Source: Gorsachius magnificus
Lineage: Eukaryota; Chordata; Aves; Pelecaniformes; Ardeidae
Direction: 5' to 3'
Assembly: GCA_034008185.1 (NCBI GenBank)
Contig: CM067082.1
Location: 4,572,984 to 4,636,983 of the forward strand
DNA length: 64,000 nucleotides
Within the stretch, counting starts at the first letter, position 1. Every line of letters starts with the position of its first letter. Positions 37,301-46,508 of the stretch are shown piece after piece. The notes beneath the pieces are model-generated. The model had not been told where the DNA came from and made no database searches. It saw nothing but the letters and a program-made list of their open reading frames with translations. The position numbers and the translations under genes are program-made.

Positions 37301-40300
37301 AGGCTGATCTCACTAGCAAAGGTTGAATACTGCTCGCACCCACAATATGTGGTCTTGAATAATAAGTATGTTTCCTTCCCAGGGTAAAGACATAGAGTTT
37401 TTCAGTCTTGGCATCAGTCGGACTGCAAGGAATTGATTGTTTTGTTTTTAATGCTTTGCTAAGAAGCATGTCAGAGTGGTTACCTGACCTGTGCTGATAA
37501 ACCGAGGGGGAGGCAGATCCTCAAGGACCTGAGTGTAGCTGCTCTTCTGGGCCAGTCTGCCATCTGCAGGCCACTGCCCTCCATACCAGAGAGGTGTAAA
37601 GCAGGGCTTTGGGACTTTCTTTCCTTCTCCAGAAATTCGTATTTGTAATAAGGTTTTTTCCCTAGGTGAATATTATATAATAAATCCGGTTTGTTTCCGT
37701 TTGATCCTATGGATCGTCACCTCAGTTCTGAAAAAAAAAAGCAAGGATGGTACAGATAAGCAAGCCTCTTCAGCTGCTCTCTAAAGGTTAACGCATAATT
37801 GCTTTTTCTTTTATTGTCCGTTGTTCAATTTTACACATAGACGGTTTTGTGCTTGGAAATGGGACATTTCAGATGACAGTCAAGTTCTGTCCGTCATTTT
37901 TAGTCCATTAAATCTTTAGTAACTCTCCGTGGACCACTGGTGGTCTTAGATGAACGGTACCACTATAACGTTCAACTCCTGTGAAATGTTAAAAGCTCTG
38001 CTGAGAGGAGGATATGTGTATACGACAACCGGGTAGCTTTCCAAGCATCCCAAAGAGCTTTGGTTTTGTAGTCCACAAATGGATAGAGGATGCAACAAAG
38101 CTATTGGGCTTCTACACAGCAGACCTTGGCTGCTACTTCTTCACAGAGACCGTCCCCACCAACACCCCCATCAAAAAAACTTCAGCATACTTGGCAAAAT
38201 TCAGCAAAAGAGTGAATTTTTTATTATTTTTTTTTTTTGGACAGTAGTAACTAATCTAGATGTACTGGGTTCTCATGGCAAGGTTTTGGTAACAGGGAGG
38301 GCTACAGGGGTGGCTTCTGTGAGAAGCTGCCAGAAGCTTCCCCTGTGGCAAATAGAGCGAATGCCAGCCAGCTCCAAGATGCACCTGCCGCTGGCCAAGG
38401 CCAAGCCCATCAGCGATGGTGGTAGCACCTCTGGGATAACGTATTTAAGAAGGCAAAAAACCCTCCTGTGGAGCAGCAGATGAAAAGAGGAATGAAAGCA
38501 TGAGAGGAGCAGCCCTGCAGCTCCCCAGGCCAGTGCAGCAGGAGGGGCTCCAGGCGCCGGAGCAGAGATTCCCCTCAGCCCCTGGGGAGAGGAGCCCAGG
38601 CTGGGGCAGGTTTGCTGGCCGGGCTGGTGACCCCGCGGGGACCCATGCTGGAGCCGTCTGCTCCTGAGGGACTGCACCCCGTGGGAGGGAGGGACCCAGG
38701 CTGGAGCAGCTGGTGAGGAACTGCAGCCCGTGGGAAGGGCCCAGGCTGGAGCAGTGCGTGGGGGACTGTCTGGGGGGGACCCCGGGCTGGGGCAGGGGCA
38801 GAGGGTGAGGAGTCCTGCCCTGGGGAGGAAGGAGCGGCAGGGACAGCGTGGGATGGATGGACCCCAACCCCCATTCCCCATCCCCCTGCATCACTGAGGG
38901 GAGGAGGGAGAGAATTCAGGAGTGAAGTTGAGCTTAGGAAGAAGGGAGGGGTGGGGGGAAAGGTGTTTTAAGATTCAGCAGTTTTTATCCTCTCCTACTC
39001 TGTTTTTGATTGGTAATAAATTAAATTAATTTCATCAAGTTGAGCCTGTCTTGCCCGTGACAGTAACTGGCAAATAATCTCTCCCTGTCCTAATCTTGAC
39101 CCATGAGCCTTTCATTCTCTCTCCTGTCCTGTTGAAGAAGAGGAGCGATAGGGCGGCTTTGGTGGGCACCTGGTGTCCAGGGCCAACCCATCACACTAGA
39201 CTAGTGATTCCACTGTTAAATATTTTTTTTTTTTAACTTTTATTTCAGTAGCTTAAATATACTTAATGTTACCTTCTTATTGTACAGGTACTTGAAAGAT
39301 AAATGATCTGTGATTTCCTTAGCTGTTTTTTTAACCATTGGTGAGAAACGTTAACTGAGTTGTTAATTTGGGAGGGAGTTAACTATAGATAAATTACTGA
39401 TCAATTTACAGTTTTCAAAGGTCTAATAAATGTTCATGTATAAAATGAAATCTTTGGTGTGTACCACATAACCTTTAAATCATTTTTGCCTTTGTTTTAG
39501 GTCTTCCTGAACAATACTACAGCCTCACTTGGTTCCTTAGCCCTATTCTGGGCTTGATCTTCACTCCGCTTATAGGTTCGGCTAGTGACCGCTGCACACT
39601 GAGCTGGGGCCGCCGGCGGCCTTTTATTCTTGCTCTCTGCATTGGCGTCCTCTTCGGAGTTGCACTTTTCCTTAATGGCTCTGTTATAGGTAAATAATAA
39701 GGAAATCACCTGCGTCTATCTCCTGCTAACACACCTGCTTTAAGATTTTTGTGTAGGAAGTAAAGATAATGATAAGCAGTTGCTTTAACTGATGTTTAGT
39801 GTTAAAATCATTAGAAAACTCTGCAACACTGCATTTCAGCTATCCATCTTGCCTGGTTTTACTCTTATTCGAAAGTTACAGGGCTGTACTAAGTATTGTG
39901 CAACCATAGCTGTAACTGTTAATGCAGCGTTATTAATACAATGGTTGCCAGCAAAATGTTTGCAGTCACTGAGATGAATTTGGTCGATCCTTGACATGGG
40001 AAAATTGTAGCAACCTGTTCACAGGGAAATGTTTCCTGTTGTGATCCATTTTCCCTTTAATGCATATCTGGCAACACATCCTGTTTCCAGCATTATTTCA
40101 AAAATTATCTTTTCACTTTTTCTTGTGCTTTTCTTAGACCTCGTATTGAAAAAGTCCAGAACACAGTTAATATTTGTTTATCAAAAACTATGTGGGAAAA
40201 TAATTTTTCCTGAGCCCCCATCAAAGCTGGTAAAAATAGTTTCCCTTGAACATAGTTTACTACTGAACTTAATCTCCAATCTACGATCTCTTTGTAAATT

Positions 40301-43300
40301 TAGTGTAGGAGAGGTGACAGCAAGTACGTTTGGGGAAATGTTTACATCATGGTTGGACTGATGCAAATGGAAGGAACTTAGCACCTAATAATATCCTCTT
40401 GGCCTCTTTTTTTTTTTTTTTTTTTGGTTAGGTGCAGCTCTATTGTGAAAAAGTTTTACTAATTGAGGGAAATGAGTGGAACATTACCTTGGCTCAGCAT
40501 GTTAGCTTTTTAAAGCCAGATTGGGGTGCCATATGATGGTTTTCAGTTTTCTGCAAACTGCAGTGGACAAACTCTTCAGATGAATGATGTTTAGCTTATG
40601 GGTTTTTTTTAATTTACCCAAGCAATAAATGTTAATTATTTGAATTGCTATCACATGGTATAAATTGTACTGTGTAGTTGTGTCTCCAAGACTTATTCCT
40701 CCTTGTCCAGATGCATGCAAGATGCAGCCCTCTTACAAGATTTTAACTGATAGGAAGCTCTTAGTCCCACACAGTGGTTTAGGTCCGTAGCCATTGATAC
40801 TGGCAAACAAAGCTCATACGCAGTTTATAGGTTTATTTTGAAGTATTTCACCTTCTAATAAATCAGGAGAAAATAATGTCTTTGATTTTTCTCTAATTCT
40901 TTGTTCCGCAGTAATACAGGCTATTGCATAGCTTCCTAGAAAACTTGTGCTTTGCAGATACTCCAGTGGTACTTTTGTGCAATGAAATGTCTTTAAAACG
41001 CAGAGGTTGTCGCAGTGCACTGCAAAAGTGAGCTGTACACTTTATGCATCCGACCCTGGGACGTGGTTGTGGTAGACTTTGAATGAAAACGCTCTTCTGC
41101 AAAGCGCTTTAAACACTGCTGTGCCTCTCCCAGGGGAGCCCAGAGAGAACTGAACTGAAGTGAGAGCCATTCCATGGTCTTGTCTTAGACGTGTTCCATA
41201 CTAGAAGGTAGAGATTTGCCTCTAACATCCAGTTTCCATCAACGTAAGGTAGCCCTTGACATCAGCGTAAGACAGCACTTGATCTACTGTTCAGAGCAGA
41301 TGCACAACATGGTAAAGCAATGCTGGTCTTCCCATTTTACGTTCACACTTTCCTATCCTTAGTCTCCAGTTACTTGCACTCCTAATTTCAATTTGGGGCT
41401 ACAGGAGATGCTGCAAGAACTGAGGTGGTCATTGTATTGTACCCTTTTTCATAACCTGGCCTCTGGCAATAGGAGTCACTAGGAGGGGAACAAGGAGCAC
41501 ACTAAAAAAGAGGTTCTCCAATCCTAATAATAACACGACCATGCCCCGGGAGAACAGCTATGTATAGATCTTATTCAACTCTCGTTCTCTCCACTGTACG
41601 CACTGTTCAGGTTTCCAACAAATTTAAAGCACTGACACCATTGGGGTTTTCTGCTGTAAGATTCAGCCAAGCGTGGAACATGTATAAACATCTTTAGCAT
41701 TCAGAGGACTTGTTTTAAATGAGGATTGAATATGCAGGAATCAAAGCACTTGAGATTTAGATGATTTTTGGTGGCTTAGCCAATTCATCTCTTTCCACAG
41801 TCATTGTCCTCAGTTACGCTAATGGTTTTATCAGTGTCTTGCATGTGTAACATTTAAATCTCTCTGATTGGAGTAATTCATGCTTTTGTCAGTGGTTCCT
41901 TCCATGAAAATTTCTCTAGCTATATACTAATGCTGGCTTTCTACTCTGTAGACAAAAAGCATTTCATTCCATGCTGTCAACAGAAGTTGACACATTTCGC
42001 AATGCAAAGCGCTGCATGTTGCTTCATCCTTAAAAGTTTTGCTTTTAAAAGTGATCTAGAAAATATGAATGTTTAAGAAAAGCAAAGAGAGAGGTGAGGG
42101 GGTTAAATTTCACATTATGCTGTTGTGCTGCAACCATGACATGTTAGGCACCCTGTCAGGAATGCTGTCACCGGTGCAGTTACCTGTGTTAGTAACTGAT
42201 AGATGAGGTGTGACAGCTTGGGTTTGGATGCTCTCCTCTTTCACCATAGCTGTCTTTTATAAAAACAGCCTTCAGCGTTTGAAGGAAAATATATCCGAGG
42301 AACATGAAATAGTACGTAATGTTCTCAAAGGTTTAAGAGAGACTTATCAGCCCTAAAAATTAAAAAACTTAATCTTCTGGCCCAGACCTTCCGTGAAGCT
42401 GTGCCAAAGAGTTGAAATCGCCATTTTACACTGTAAAAGAATATTTCCAGTGAGTGTGTTGGCCACCTTTCTCTTAAGGAGTTAAGCTTGGTCTTAGCAG
42501 CTTTCCCTTTTTGAATGACATGCTCAGGTTCCTCTTCTATTTTCCCTCAGGTCTGGCTATTGGCGATGTCCCGGACAAGCAGCCCATTGGTATCGTTCTC
42601 ACAGTGCTTGGTGTTGTGGTGTTGGACTTTTGCGCTGATGCAACAGAAGGGCCAATTCGGGCCTACTTGTTGGATGTGGTAGACAGCGAAGAACAAGACA
42701 TGGCCCTTAACATCCATGCATTTTCAGCTGGTATGGAGTTAGTTGACGCAGCTTTGGCAGCTGTCAAGTCTTCCTGATGGCCAAGTTGTGACTGAATTGA
42801 TTTTTCCTGAACTCGCTTCTCTTTTTTTTTCTCTTCCACAGGTCTCGGAGGAGCAGTCGGTTATATGTTAGGAGGGCTGGACTGGACACAGACCTTCTTG
42901 GGTAGTATATTTAAATCTCAAGAGCAAGTCCTTTTCTTCTTTGCAGCCATTATTTTCTCTGTCTCCGTTGCTCTCCACCTTTTTAGCATCGATGAAGAGC
43001 AATATAACCCTCAGCAGGACAGGATTGATGATGATGGAGACACACTTTCCAGTGTCAAATTCAGTGGTAGTCTCCCCCCTCTGAATCGACTGAATGTAAT
43101 TAGTGAGGAAGAGCCGTATGGAGCCTCTATGTTCCACGATGAGGTTCAGTCAGAGCATGATCTCAATATGGAGTTCCTTGAGGTAAACATTGTGAGAAGT
43201 AAGAGTGACTCAGTTCTGCACATGCCCGATGCTACCTTGGAAATTGAATCAGAGCTGCTTTTTCTGCATGACATCGAACCCTCCATTTTTCAGGATGCTT

Positions 43301-46300
43301 CATACCCAAACACTCCCCACAACACAAGCCAAGAGATCATGAAATCCAAACTCAACCACCTGTCTGCTTTCCTCAGGGACAATGAGAAGGAGGAGGAAAT
43401 GTTGCTTGATAATCGCTTAAATGAAGATAAAGTCCCAAACCTGAACGGCTCCCTACCAAAAGAGTTCCTCAATGGACACGCTAGAATAGGCATGAAGCAA
43501 TCTAGTACTTCAAATTCCATGCGAAGGCGAAGGCACATGTTCTACCGTCAGCCATCTTACACCTTCTCGTACTATGGCAAAATAGGCTCTCACCGCTATC
43601 GCTTTCGTCGGGCCAATGCCATCGTCTTGATAAAGTCCTCACGCAGCATGAATGATATCTACGACATGCAGAAGCGGCAGCGACAGAGGTGCAGACACAG
43701 GAATCAGAGTGGCACGACAAATTCAAGTGGAGACACGGAGAGCGAAGAGGGGGAAACTGAAACCACTGTCAGACTCTTGTGGTTGTCGATGCTGAAGATG
43801 CCAAAGGAACTGCTGAGACTGTGCGTCTGCCACCTCTTAACTTGGTTTTCGATCATTGCTGAAGCTGTGTTCTATACAGATTTCATGGGCCAGGTCATCT
43901 TTCAGGGCGATCCAAAGGTAAGAGAACAGTTACCGTTGGCCAGCCTCCTTATAGTTACTCATTTCTGAGATGTGCTCGTTACAAGAAAACAGTTTTACAT
44001 TTGTGTTTGTTGCAGGCCCCTTCTAACTCAACCGAGTTACATGCCTATAATGCTGGAGTTCAGATGGGATGCTGGGGACTGGTAATTTATGCTGCTACTG
44101 CTGCCGTTTGTTCAGGTAAGAGACTGCGCAGTCAGTGGAATGCACCTCATAGATGTATTTGCAAGGTAAAAATAGTTTTGCTTCAGTTAGCATCCACCTC
44201 CTTGTTTGGGGTGAAGGATATTTTGGAAAAGCATTTCACGTGGTCATGAGGGGAGAGGCTTCTTTAAGTATCAATGTTAAAAAATTCCTCCAAATGTCGA
44301 GGTGGAAATAAGAACAGATTGGTTAAGTGGCATAAAACACAAAATTATATCAAAGGATATTGAGTGGCATTTAGCTAGTCATTAGGAAGCTAAATGATGC
44401 TTGTTCAAACATATGTAAGAGGGCTTTTGCAAAGACTGTTTTAAAAATCAAAATTACAAATGTATATTTTTTAAAGTCTCTTCCTTGCTCTCTAATAACA
44501 GATAAACCAACTACAGACAATTTAGGCTTGGAATACAAACTGAAATCGAAAGCATTTGCCAAACATGAATTCTGCCTTTTGCAGCATGTGTGCAGGCACA
44601 TCTGCACAGATCAGATTTGGGGGGCCTGTTTGTTGAGACATGTCAAGTTGAAGTTCAGGTGGGCAGCTTGTTTCTGAACACAAACTAAATATGGCTACGA
44701 ACATCAATTATCTGATCACTTTGTTTAGCTAATGTGCTTGTATTAGAATCTCCTCTGTGCTCCGAGTGTACCTGCATTGATGAAGTTAATAGCAGGTAAA
44801 ACTAATGAATGGACTGAGTGGACCATGATGTGTTTGAGCCTCAAAGCATTTTTTTCTGCCTTACACTTGTAGCGTAGTTTAGGCAAGTCTCGGCACTCAT
44901 TTGTTCCCCAGTTTCTGAAGTAGCGATACATCCTTTTCCCCGTGAGGGCTGAGCTATGCTACTAGGACAAGCCAAATATGCAGTGAACATCTGAGTCCCA
45001 AACAGCATATTGAGCTGCCGCAGCCACATTGATATCATAAAACTTCACCGAGTAAACTGATATTTATGTTTTATTCTTGATCTCTGCAGCCTTGTTGCAG
45101 AAATACTTGGACAACTATGACCTTAGTATAAAAGTAATCTACATCCTGGGCACGCTAGGTTTTTCTCTTGGCACCGCAGTGATGGCTATTTTCCCCAATG
45201 TGTATGTCACCATGATAATGATCAGCACTATGGGAATCATCTCTATGAGCATCTCCTACTGCCCCTATGCGCTTTTGGGACAATACCATGATATTAAACA
45301 GGTACGTGGAGTATTTTGAATATTTTAATCAAGGCAGAGCATTCACGTTTCTTTGAAGATCACAGTGGCAAAATGGATTTAGCAAATCCCATTATTTGAG
45401 ATGCCTGCTTTGCTGGGATGTGTGCCAAAGCACAGATTCATCCTTGATGGTAAATAGCAAGAGCTGCTGCTTAATTCAGACGGTATTAGCATCAGGTTGG
45501 CGCAGCAGGGTCGTGATTGCTTTGCCCTGTGCTGAGGTATAAAAGGGTTTGGGTGCATATGGTAGATGAAGAGAGATGAAACAATTATTGGAGTATTTAT
45601 TTTAAGCCTAGTTGTTACTACTGTTTCTGACGTGTCATGTTAGCATTGCTCGGGTTCCTCGCAGTCTTGGATACTGAGGTGTGTCGGGAAATGCAGCTAT
45701 AAGTCTGGGGAGACGTAAGGCAAACTGATTCTGCTGGAAACAAGGACAGATCTATTTTCCACTTCCTAGCACTGTTCCGTTTGTATTACAAATTACAGAA
45801 GGATCATTTATTTTAACATGTTTCTGCATTGGGATTGGGAGGGAGATTTCTTTTTATAATCATAAAAATAATTTCCACCAGCTGTTTCATGTAAATTTTT
45901 TTTTTTTTACAAAACCTAATCTTGGAGCCAATTCACACTGGGAGTGCCCCAGTAAATACCTGCCTCTTGGCAGGTATTGATAAGTAGATGAGGAGGCTTT
46001 TGCTCTGGACTTGTATAGCCTGCGTGATGCACAAGGGTGGCGTAAAGTTGACCGCATGGCTGAGAAATTCGAGGAAGATACTAGTGTTTAAATATTTGAT
46101 TTCATCTATTGCTTACCTCCTAATGGGCTTCTTGTCTTTTTTCAGTACATTCACCACAGCCCCGGGAACTCAAAGCGAGGATTTGGCATAGACTGCGCTA
46201 TTCTGTCATGTCAGGTTTACATCTCCCAGATCCTCGTGGCCTCCGCGCTTGGCGGTGTGGTGGATGCCGTTGGCACAGTCAGAGTCATCCCCATGGTGGC

Positions 46301-46508
46301 TTCCGTGGGATCCTTTCTGGGTTTTTTGACAGCTACCTTCTTGGTGATTTACCCCGAAGTCAATGAAGAGCCAAAGGAAGAACAGAAAGGACTGGGTCCT
46401 CCAGAGACAACTGAAGGCAACGGCACGAGCACAGAGAAGCCGACTGTGCTGAAGCTCACGCGCAAAGGAGCTGCTGCGTCGGAGCTGGAGAGCGAGTCAG
46501 CCGTGTAA
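9234..46508 (+). CDS. SLC45A4: SLC45A4, solute carrier family 45 member 4 (7 coding exons, spliced)
   Basis: Coding exons are 9234-9471, 39501-39689, 42551-42730, 42842-43917, 44016-44115, 45090-45301 and 46146-46508 (TAA 46506-46508). All borders are GT-AG, and the summed 2358 bases stay in frame for 785 residues, close to the mammalian protein. The family is an MFS proton-coupled transporter of plasma or internal membranes. SLC45 members were linked to sugar uptake, and SLC45A4 more recently to polyamine transport. Twelve hydrophobic helices are visible: six in residues about 50-245 and six in about 545-750. The SLC45 signature SWGRRRP follows helix 2. A cytoplasmic loop of about 300 residues separates helices 6 and 7. 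The C-tail is charged and hydrophilic. Identity rests on near-unbroken recognition of the vertebrate SLC45A4 sequence, for example [17 protein letters not shown] and [16 protein letters not shown]. The promoter and first noncoding exon are not identified. Confidence 0.97.
18121..18959 (+). pseudogene. CR1 ORF1 (esterase-like protein), partial and frameshifted
   Basis: ORF1 of CR1 elements encodes an RNA-associated protein with a coiled-coil or Cys-rich N-part and a C-terminal SGNH-type esterase fold. Here the N-part is missing. The first recognisable peptide, [13 protein letters not shown], is in one frame. Somewhere between about 18160 and 18215 the frame changes, and the rest is open to TAG at 18957-18959: [13 protein letters not shown], then [58 protein letters not shown] and the end [10 protein letters not shown]. 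The block I motif is GNS instead of GDS, the block III position reads GSDE instead of GTND, and the DxxH block reads DGAQ. The nucleophile Ser remains, but the usual Asn and His are gone. Confidence 0.88.
19022..21815 (+). pseudogene. CR1 ORF2: endonuclease plus reverse transcriptase, three visible lesions
   Basis: About 930 codons, near the family's usual 950-1000. The N-terminal APE-like endonuclease occupies 19022 to about 19700, with YTNARSM (Asn16), AETWWD (Glu43), the VGDFNFPDI motif and the terminal SDHEMV. The reverse transcriptase motifs follow: [43 protein letters not shown] and the catalytic FADDTKL. The C-terminal region includes [19 protein letters not shown] and [12 protein letters not shown], ending at TAG (21813-21815). 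The frame is broken by TGA at 19904-19906, TGA at 19937-19939 and an apparent one-base insertion near 20501-20504, after which the frame continues as [15 protein letters not shown]. The catalytic residues all look intact. It is probably noncoding now. Confidence 0.93.
21885..21898 (+). repeat. CR1 terminal octamer-type repeat
   Basis: TTCTATGATTCTAT marks the 3' end of the CR1 element, matching the ATTCTRTG-like terminal repeats of the family. Confidence 0.8.
24691..24758. repeat. 24-bp minisatellite, 2.8 copies
   Basis: TTTGTTTAGGTTTCAACCTT-AACA (24 bp) is followed by a second copy with two changes and a partial third copy (TTTATTTAGGTTTCCTTTGG). It lies in intron 1 just upstream of the (AT) microsatellite. 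Confidence 0.85.
24789..24822. repeat. (AT)17 microsatellite
   Basis: Uninterrupted AT dinucleotides in intron 1, likely polymorphic in length. Confidence 0.95.
28283..28310. repeat. (AT)14 microsatellite
   Basis: Uninterrupted AT dinucleotides followed by GTATAA in intron 1. Confidence 0.95.
37059..37070. repeat. Poly(G) run, 12 G
   Basis: Homopolymer in intron 1, prone to length error in assembly. Confidence 0.9.
38256..38260. repeat. Left target-site duplication of the solo LTR
   Basis: CTAGA directly precedes the LTR's TG and matches the five bases after its CA. Confidence 0.9.
38442..38448 (+). promoter_or_regulatory. TATA-like box in the LTR
   Basis: TATTTAA sits about 180 bases into the LTR, the expected place for the core promoter before R. 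Activity is not known. Confidence 0.45.
39015..39020 (+). terminator. LTR polyadenylation signal
   Basis: AATAAA in TTGGTAATAAATTAAATT lies about 180 bases before the LTR end. It is in the same orientation as SLC45A4 and upstream of exon 2. Confidence 0.55.
39196..39200. repeat. Right target-site duplication of the solo LTR
   Basis: CTAGA directly follows the LTR's terminal CA and matches 38256-38260. Confidence 0.9.
39501..39689 (+). CDS. SLC45A4: SLC45A4 coding exon 2
   Basis: The acceptor is TTTGTTTTAG|GT and the donor is ATAG|GTAAAT. The exon is 189 bases, phase 1 to phase 1. It encodes residues about 80-142: helix 2, the loop with the SLC45 signature SWGRRRP, and helix 3 ([16 protein letters not shown]). 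It contains no in-frame ATG. Confidence 0.96.
40407..40425. repeat. Poly(T) run, 19 T
   Basis: Homopolymer in intron 2, not adjacent to a recognisable retrotransposed copy. Confidence 0.9.
41238..41283. repeat. 23-bp tandem duplication in intron 2
   Basis: ATCAACGTAAGGTAGCCCTT-GAC is followed by ATCAGCGTAAGACAGCACTT-GAT, five differences in 23 positions. Confidence 0.7.
42551..42730 (+). CDS. SLC45A4: SLC45A4 coding exon 3
   Basis: The acceptor is TTTCCCTCAG|GT and the donor is GCTG|GTATGG. The exon is 180 bases, phase 1 to phase 1. It encodes helix 4 ([15 protein letters not shown]), the conserved [20 protein letters not shown] segment and the start of helix 5 ([10 protein letters not shown]). 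It is separated from exon 4 by a 111-bp intron. Confidence 0.96.
42731..42841 (+). other. SLC45A4 intron 3 (111 bp)
   Basis: A very short intron with GTATGG donor and a strong pyrimidine tract before CACAG. Reading through it reaches a stop at 42775-42777, so retention would truncate the protein. Confidence 0.93.
42842..43917 (+). CDS. SLC45A4: SLC45A4 coding exon 4, encoding the large cytoplasmic loop
   Basis: The acceptor is CTTCCACAG|GT and the donor is AAG|GTAAGA, entering in phase 1 and leaving in phase 0. At 1076 bases it encodes residues about 203-561. It finishes helix 5 ([14 protein letters not shown]), then gives helix 6 ([19 protein letters not shown]) and a cytoplasmic loop of about 300 residues. 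The loop begins acidic (DEEQY, DDDGD), passes a Glu/Asp/Lys-rich stretch ([18 protein letters not shown]) and then becomes strongly basic ([27 protein letters not shown]). An acidic [12 protein letters not shown] patch precedes helix 7 ([20 protein letters not shown]). Confidence 0.96.
43918..44015 (+). other. SLC45A4 intron 4 (98 bp)
   Basis: A very short GTAAGA to TGCAG intron. Retention reads into a stop at 43966-43968. Confidence 0.93.
44016..44115 (+). CDS. SLC45A4: SLC45A4 coding exon 5
   Basis: The acceptor is TTTGTTGCAG|GC and the donor is TTCAG|GTAAG. The exon is 100 bases, phase 0 to phase 1. It encodes [16 protein letters not shown] and helix 8 ([16 protein letters not shown]). 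NST is a possible glycosylation sequon in the short loop between helices 7 and 8. Confidence 0.95.
44116..45089 (+). other. SLC45A4 intron 5
   Basis: GT-AG intron of 974 bp with no recognisable feature inside. Confidence 0.92.
45090..45301 (+). CDS. SLC45A4: SLC45A4 coding exon 6
   Basis: The acceptor is TCTCTGCAG|CC and the donor is AAACAG|GTACGT. The exon is 212 bases, phase 1 to phase 0. It encodes [10 protein letters not shown], helix 9 ([20 protein letters not shown]) and helix 10 ([20 protein letters not shown]), ending in GQYHDIKQ. Confidence 0.96.
45302..46145 (+). other. SLC45A4 intron 6
   Basis: GTACGT to TTCAG intron of 844 bp with no recognisable feature apart from a T-run near 45898. 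Confidence 0.92.
46146..46508 (+). CDS. SLC45A4: SLC45A4 terminal coding exon 7
   Basis: The acceptor is CTTTTTTCAG|TA in phase 0, and the stop is TAA at 46506-46508. It encodes [20 protein letters not shown], helix 11 ([19 protein letters not shown]), helix 12 ([20 protein letters not shown]) and a charged C-tail with the conserved EEQKGLG and [11 protein letters not shown] segments, ending SESAV. The final SAV resembles a C-terminal PDZ ligand only weakly. Confidence 0.96.
   Translation, partial: YIHHSPGNSKRGFGIDCAILSCQVYISQILVASALGGVVDAVGTVRVIPMVASVGSFLGFLTATFLVIYPEVNEEPKEEQKGLGPPETTEGNGTSTEKPTVLKLTRKGAAASELESESAV

Larger units (their letters stand above)
38261..39195 (+). mobile_element. 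Solo LTR of an avian endogenous retrovirus (probably ERVL-like), 5-bp target duplication
   Basis: The element starts TGTACTGGGTTCTCATGGCA and ends CCAACCCATCACA, so it has the TG...CA termini of retroviral LTRs. It is flanked by CTAGA on both sides (38256-38260 and 39196-39200), a perfect 5-bp target duplication. A TATA-like TATTTAA lies at 38442-38448 and AATAAA at 39015-39020, giving the order U3, R, U5 on the + strand. The GC-rich middle (about 38570-38800) has degenerate repeats around CCCAGGCTGGAGCAG. I recognise the overall sequence as a repeat common in birds. There is no internal viral sequence on either side, so it is a solo LTR left by recombination. The long open frames across it are by-products of GC content. 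Confidence 0.93.
9472..39500 (+). other. SLC45A4 intron 1 (30 kb)
   Basis: A GT-AG intron running from GTAAGT at 9472 to TTTTAG at 39500. Between 9472 and about 18090 and between 21899 and 38260 I see only AT-rich unique DNA, short microsatellites and one small minisatellite. The open reading frames in these parts are short and do not resemble known proteins. A CR1 and a solo LTR, both in sense orientation, account for about 4.7 kb. Confidence 0.9.
39690..42550 (+). other. SLC45A4 intron 2
   Basis: GT-AG intron of 2.86 kb. It holds a run of 19 T at 40407-40425 and a two-copy 23-bp tandem repeat at 41238-41283. Otherwise I see no repeat or exon. Confidence 0.9.

Noticed and set aside
38273..38894. 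Pro/Ser-rich 202- and 149-codon minus frames
   Set aside because: They lie wholly inside the solo LTR on its antisense strand and reflect its GC-rich repeats.
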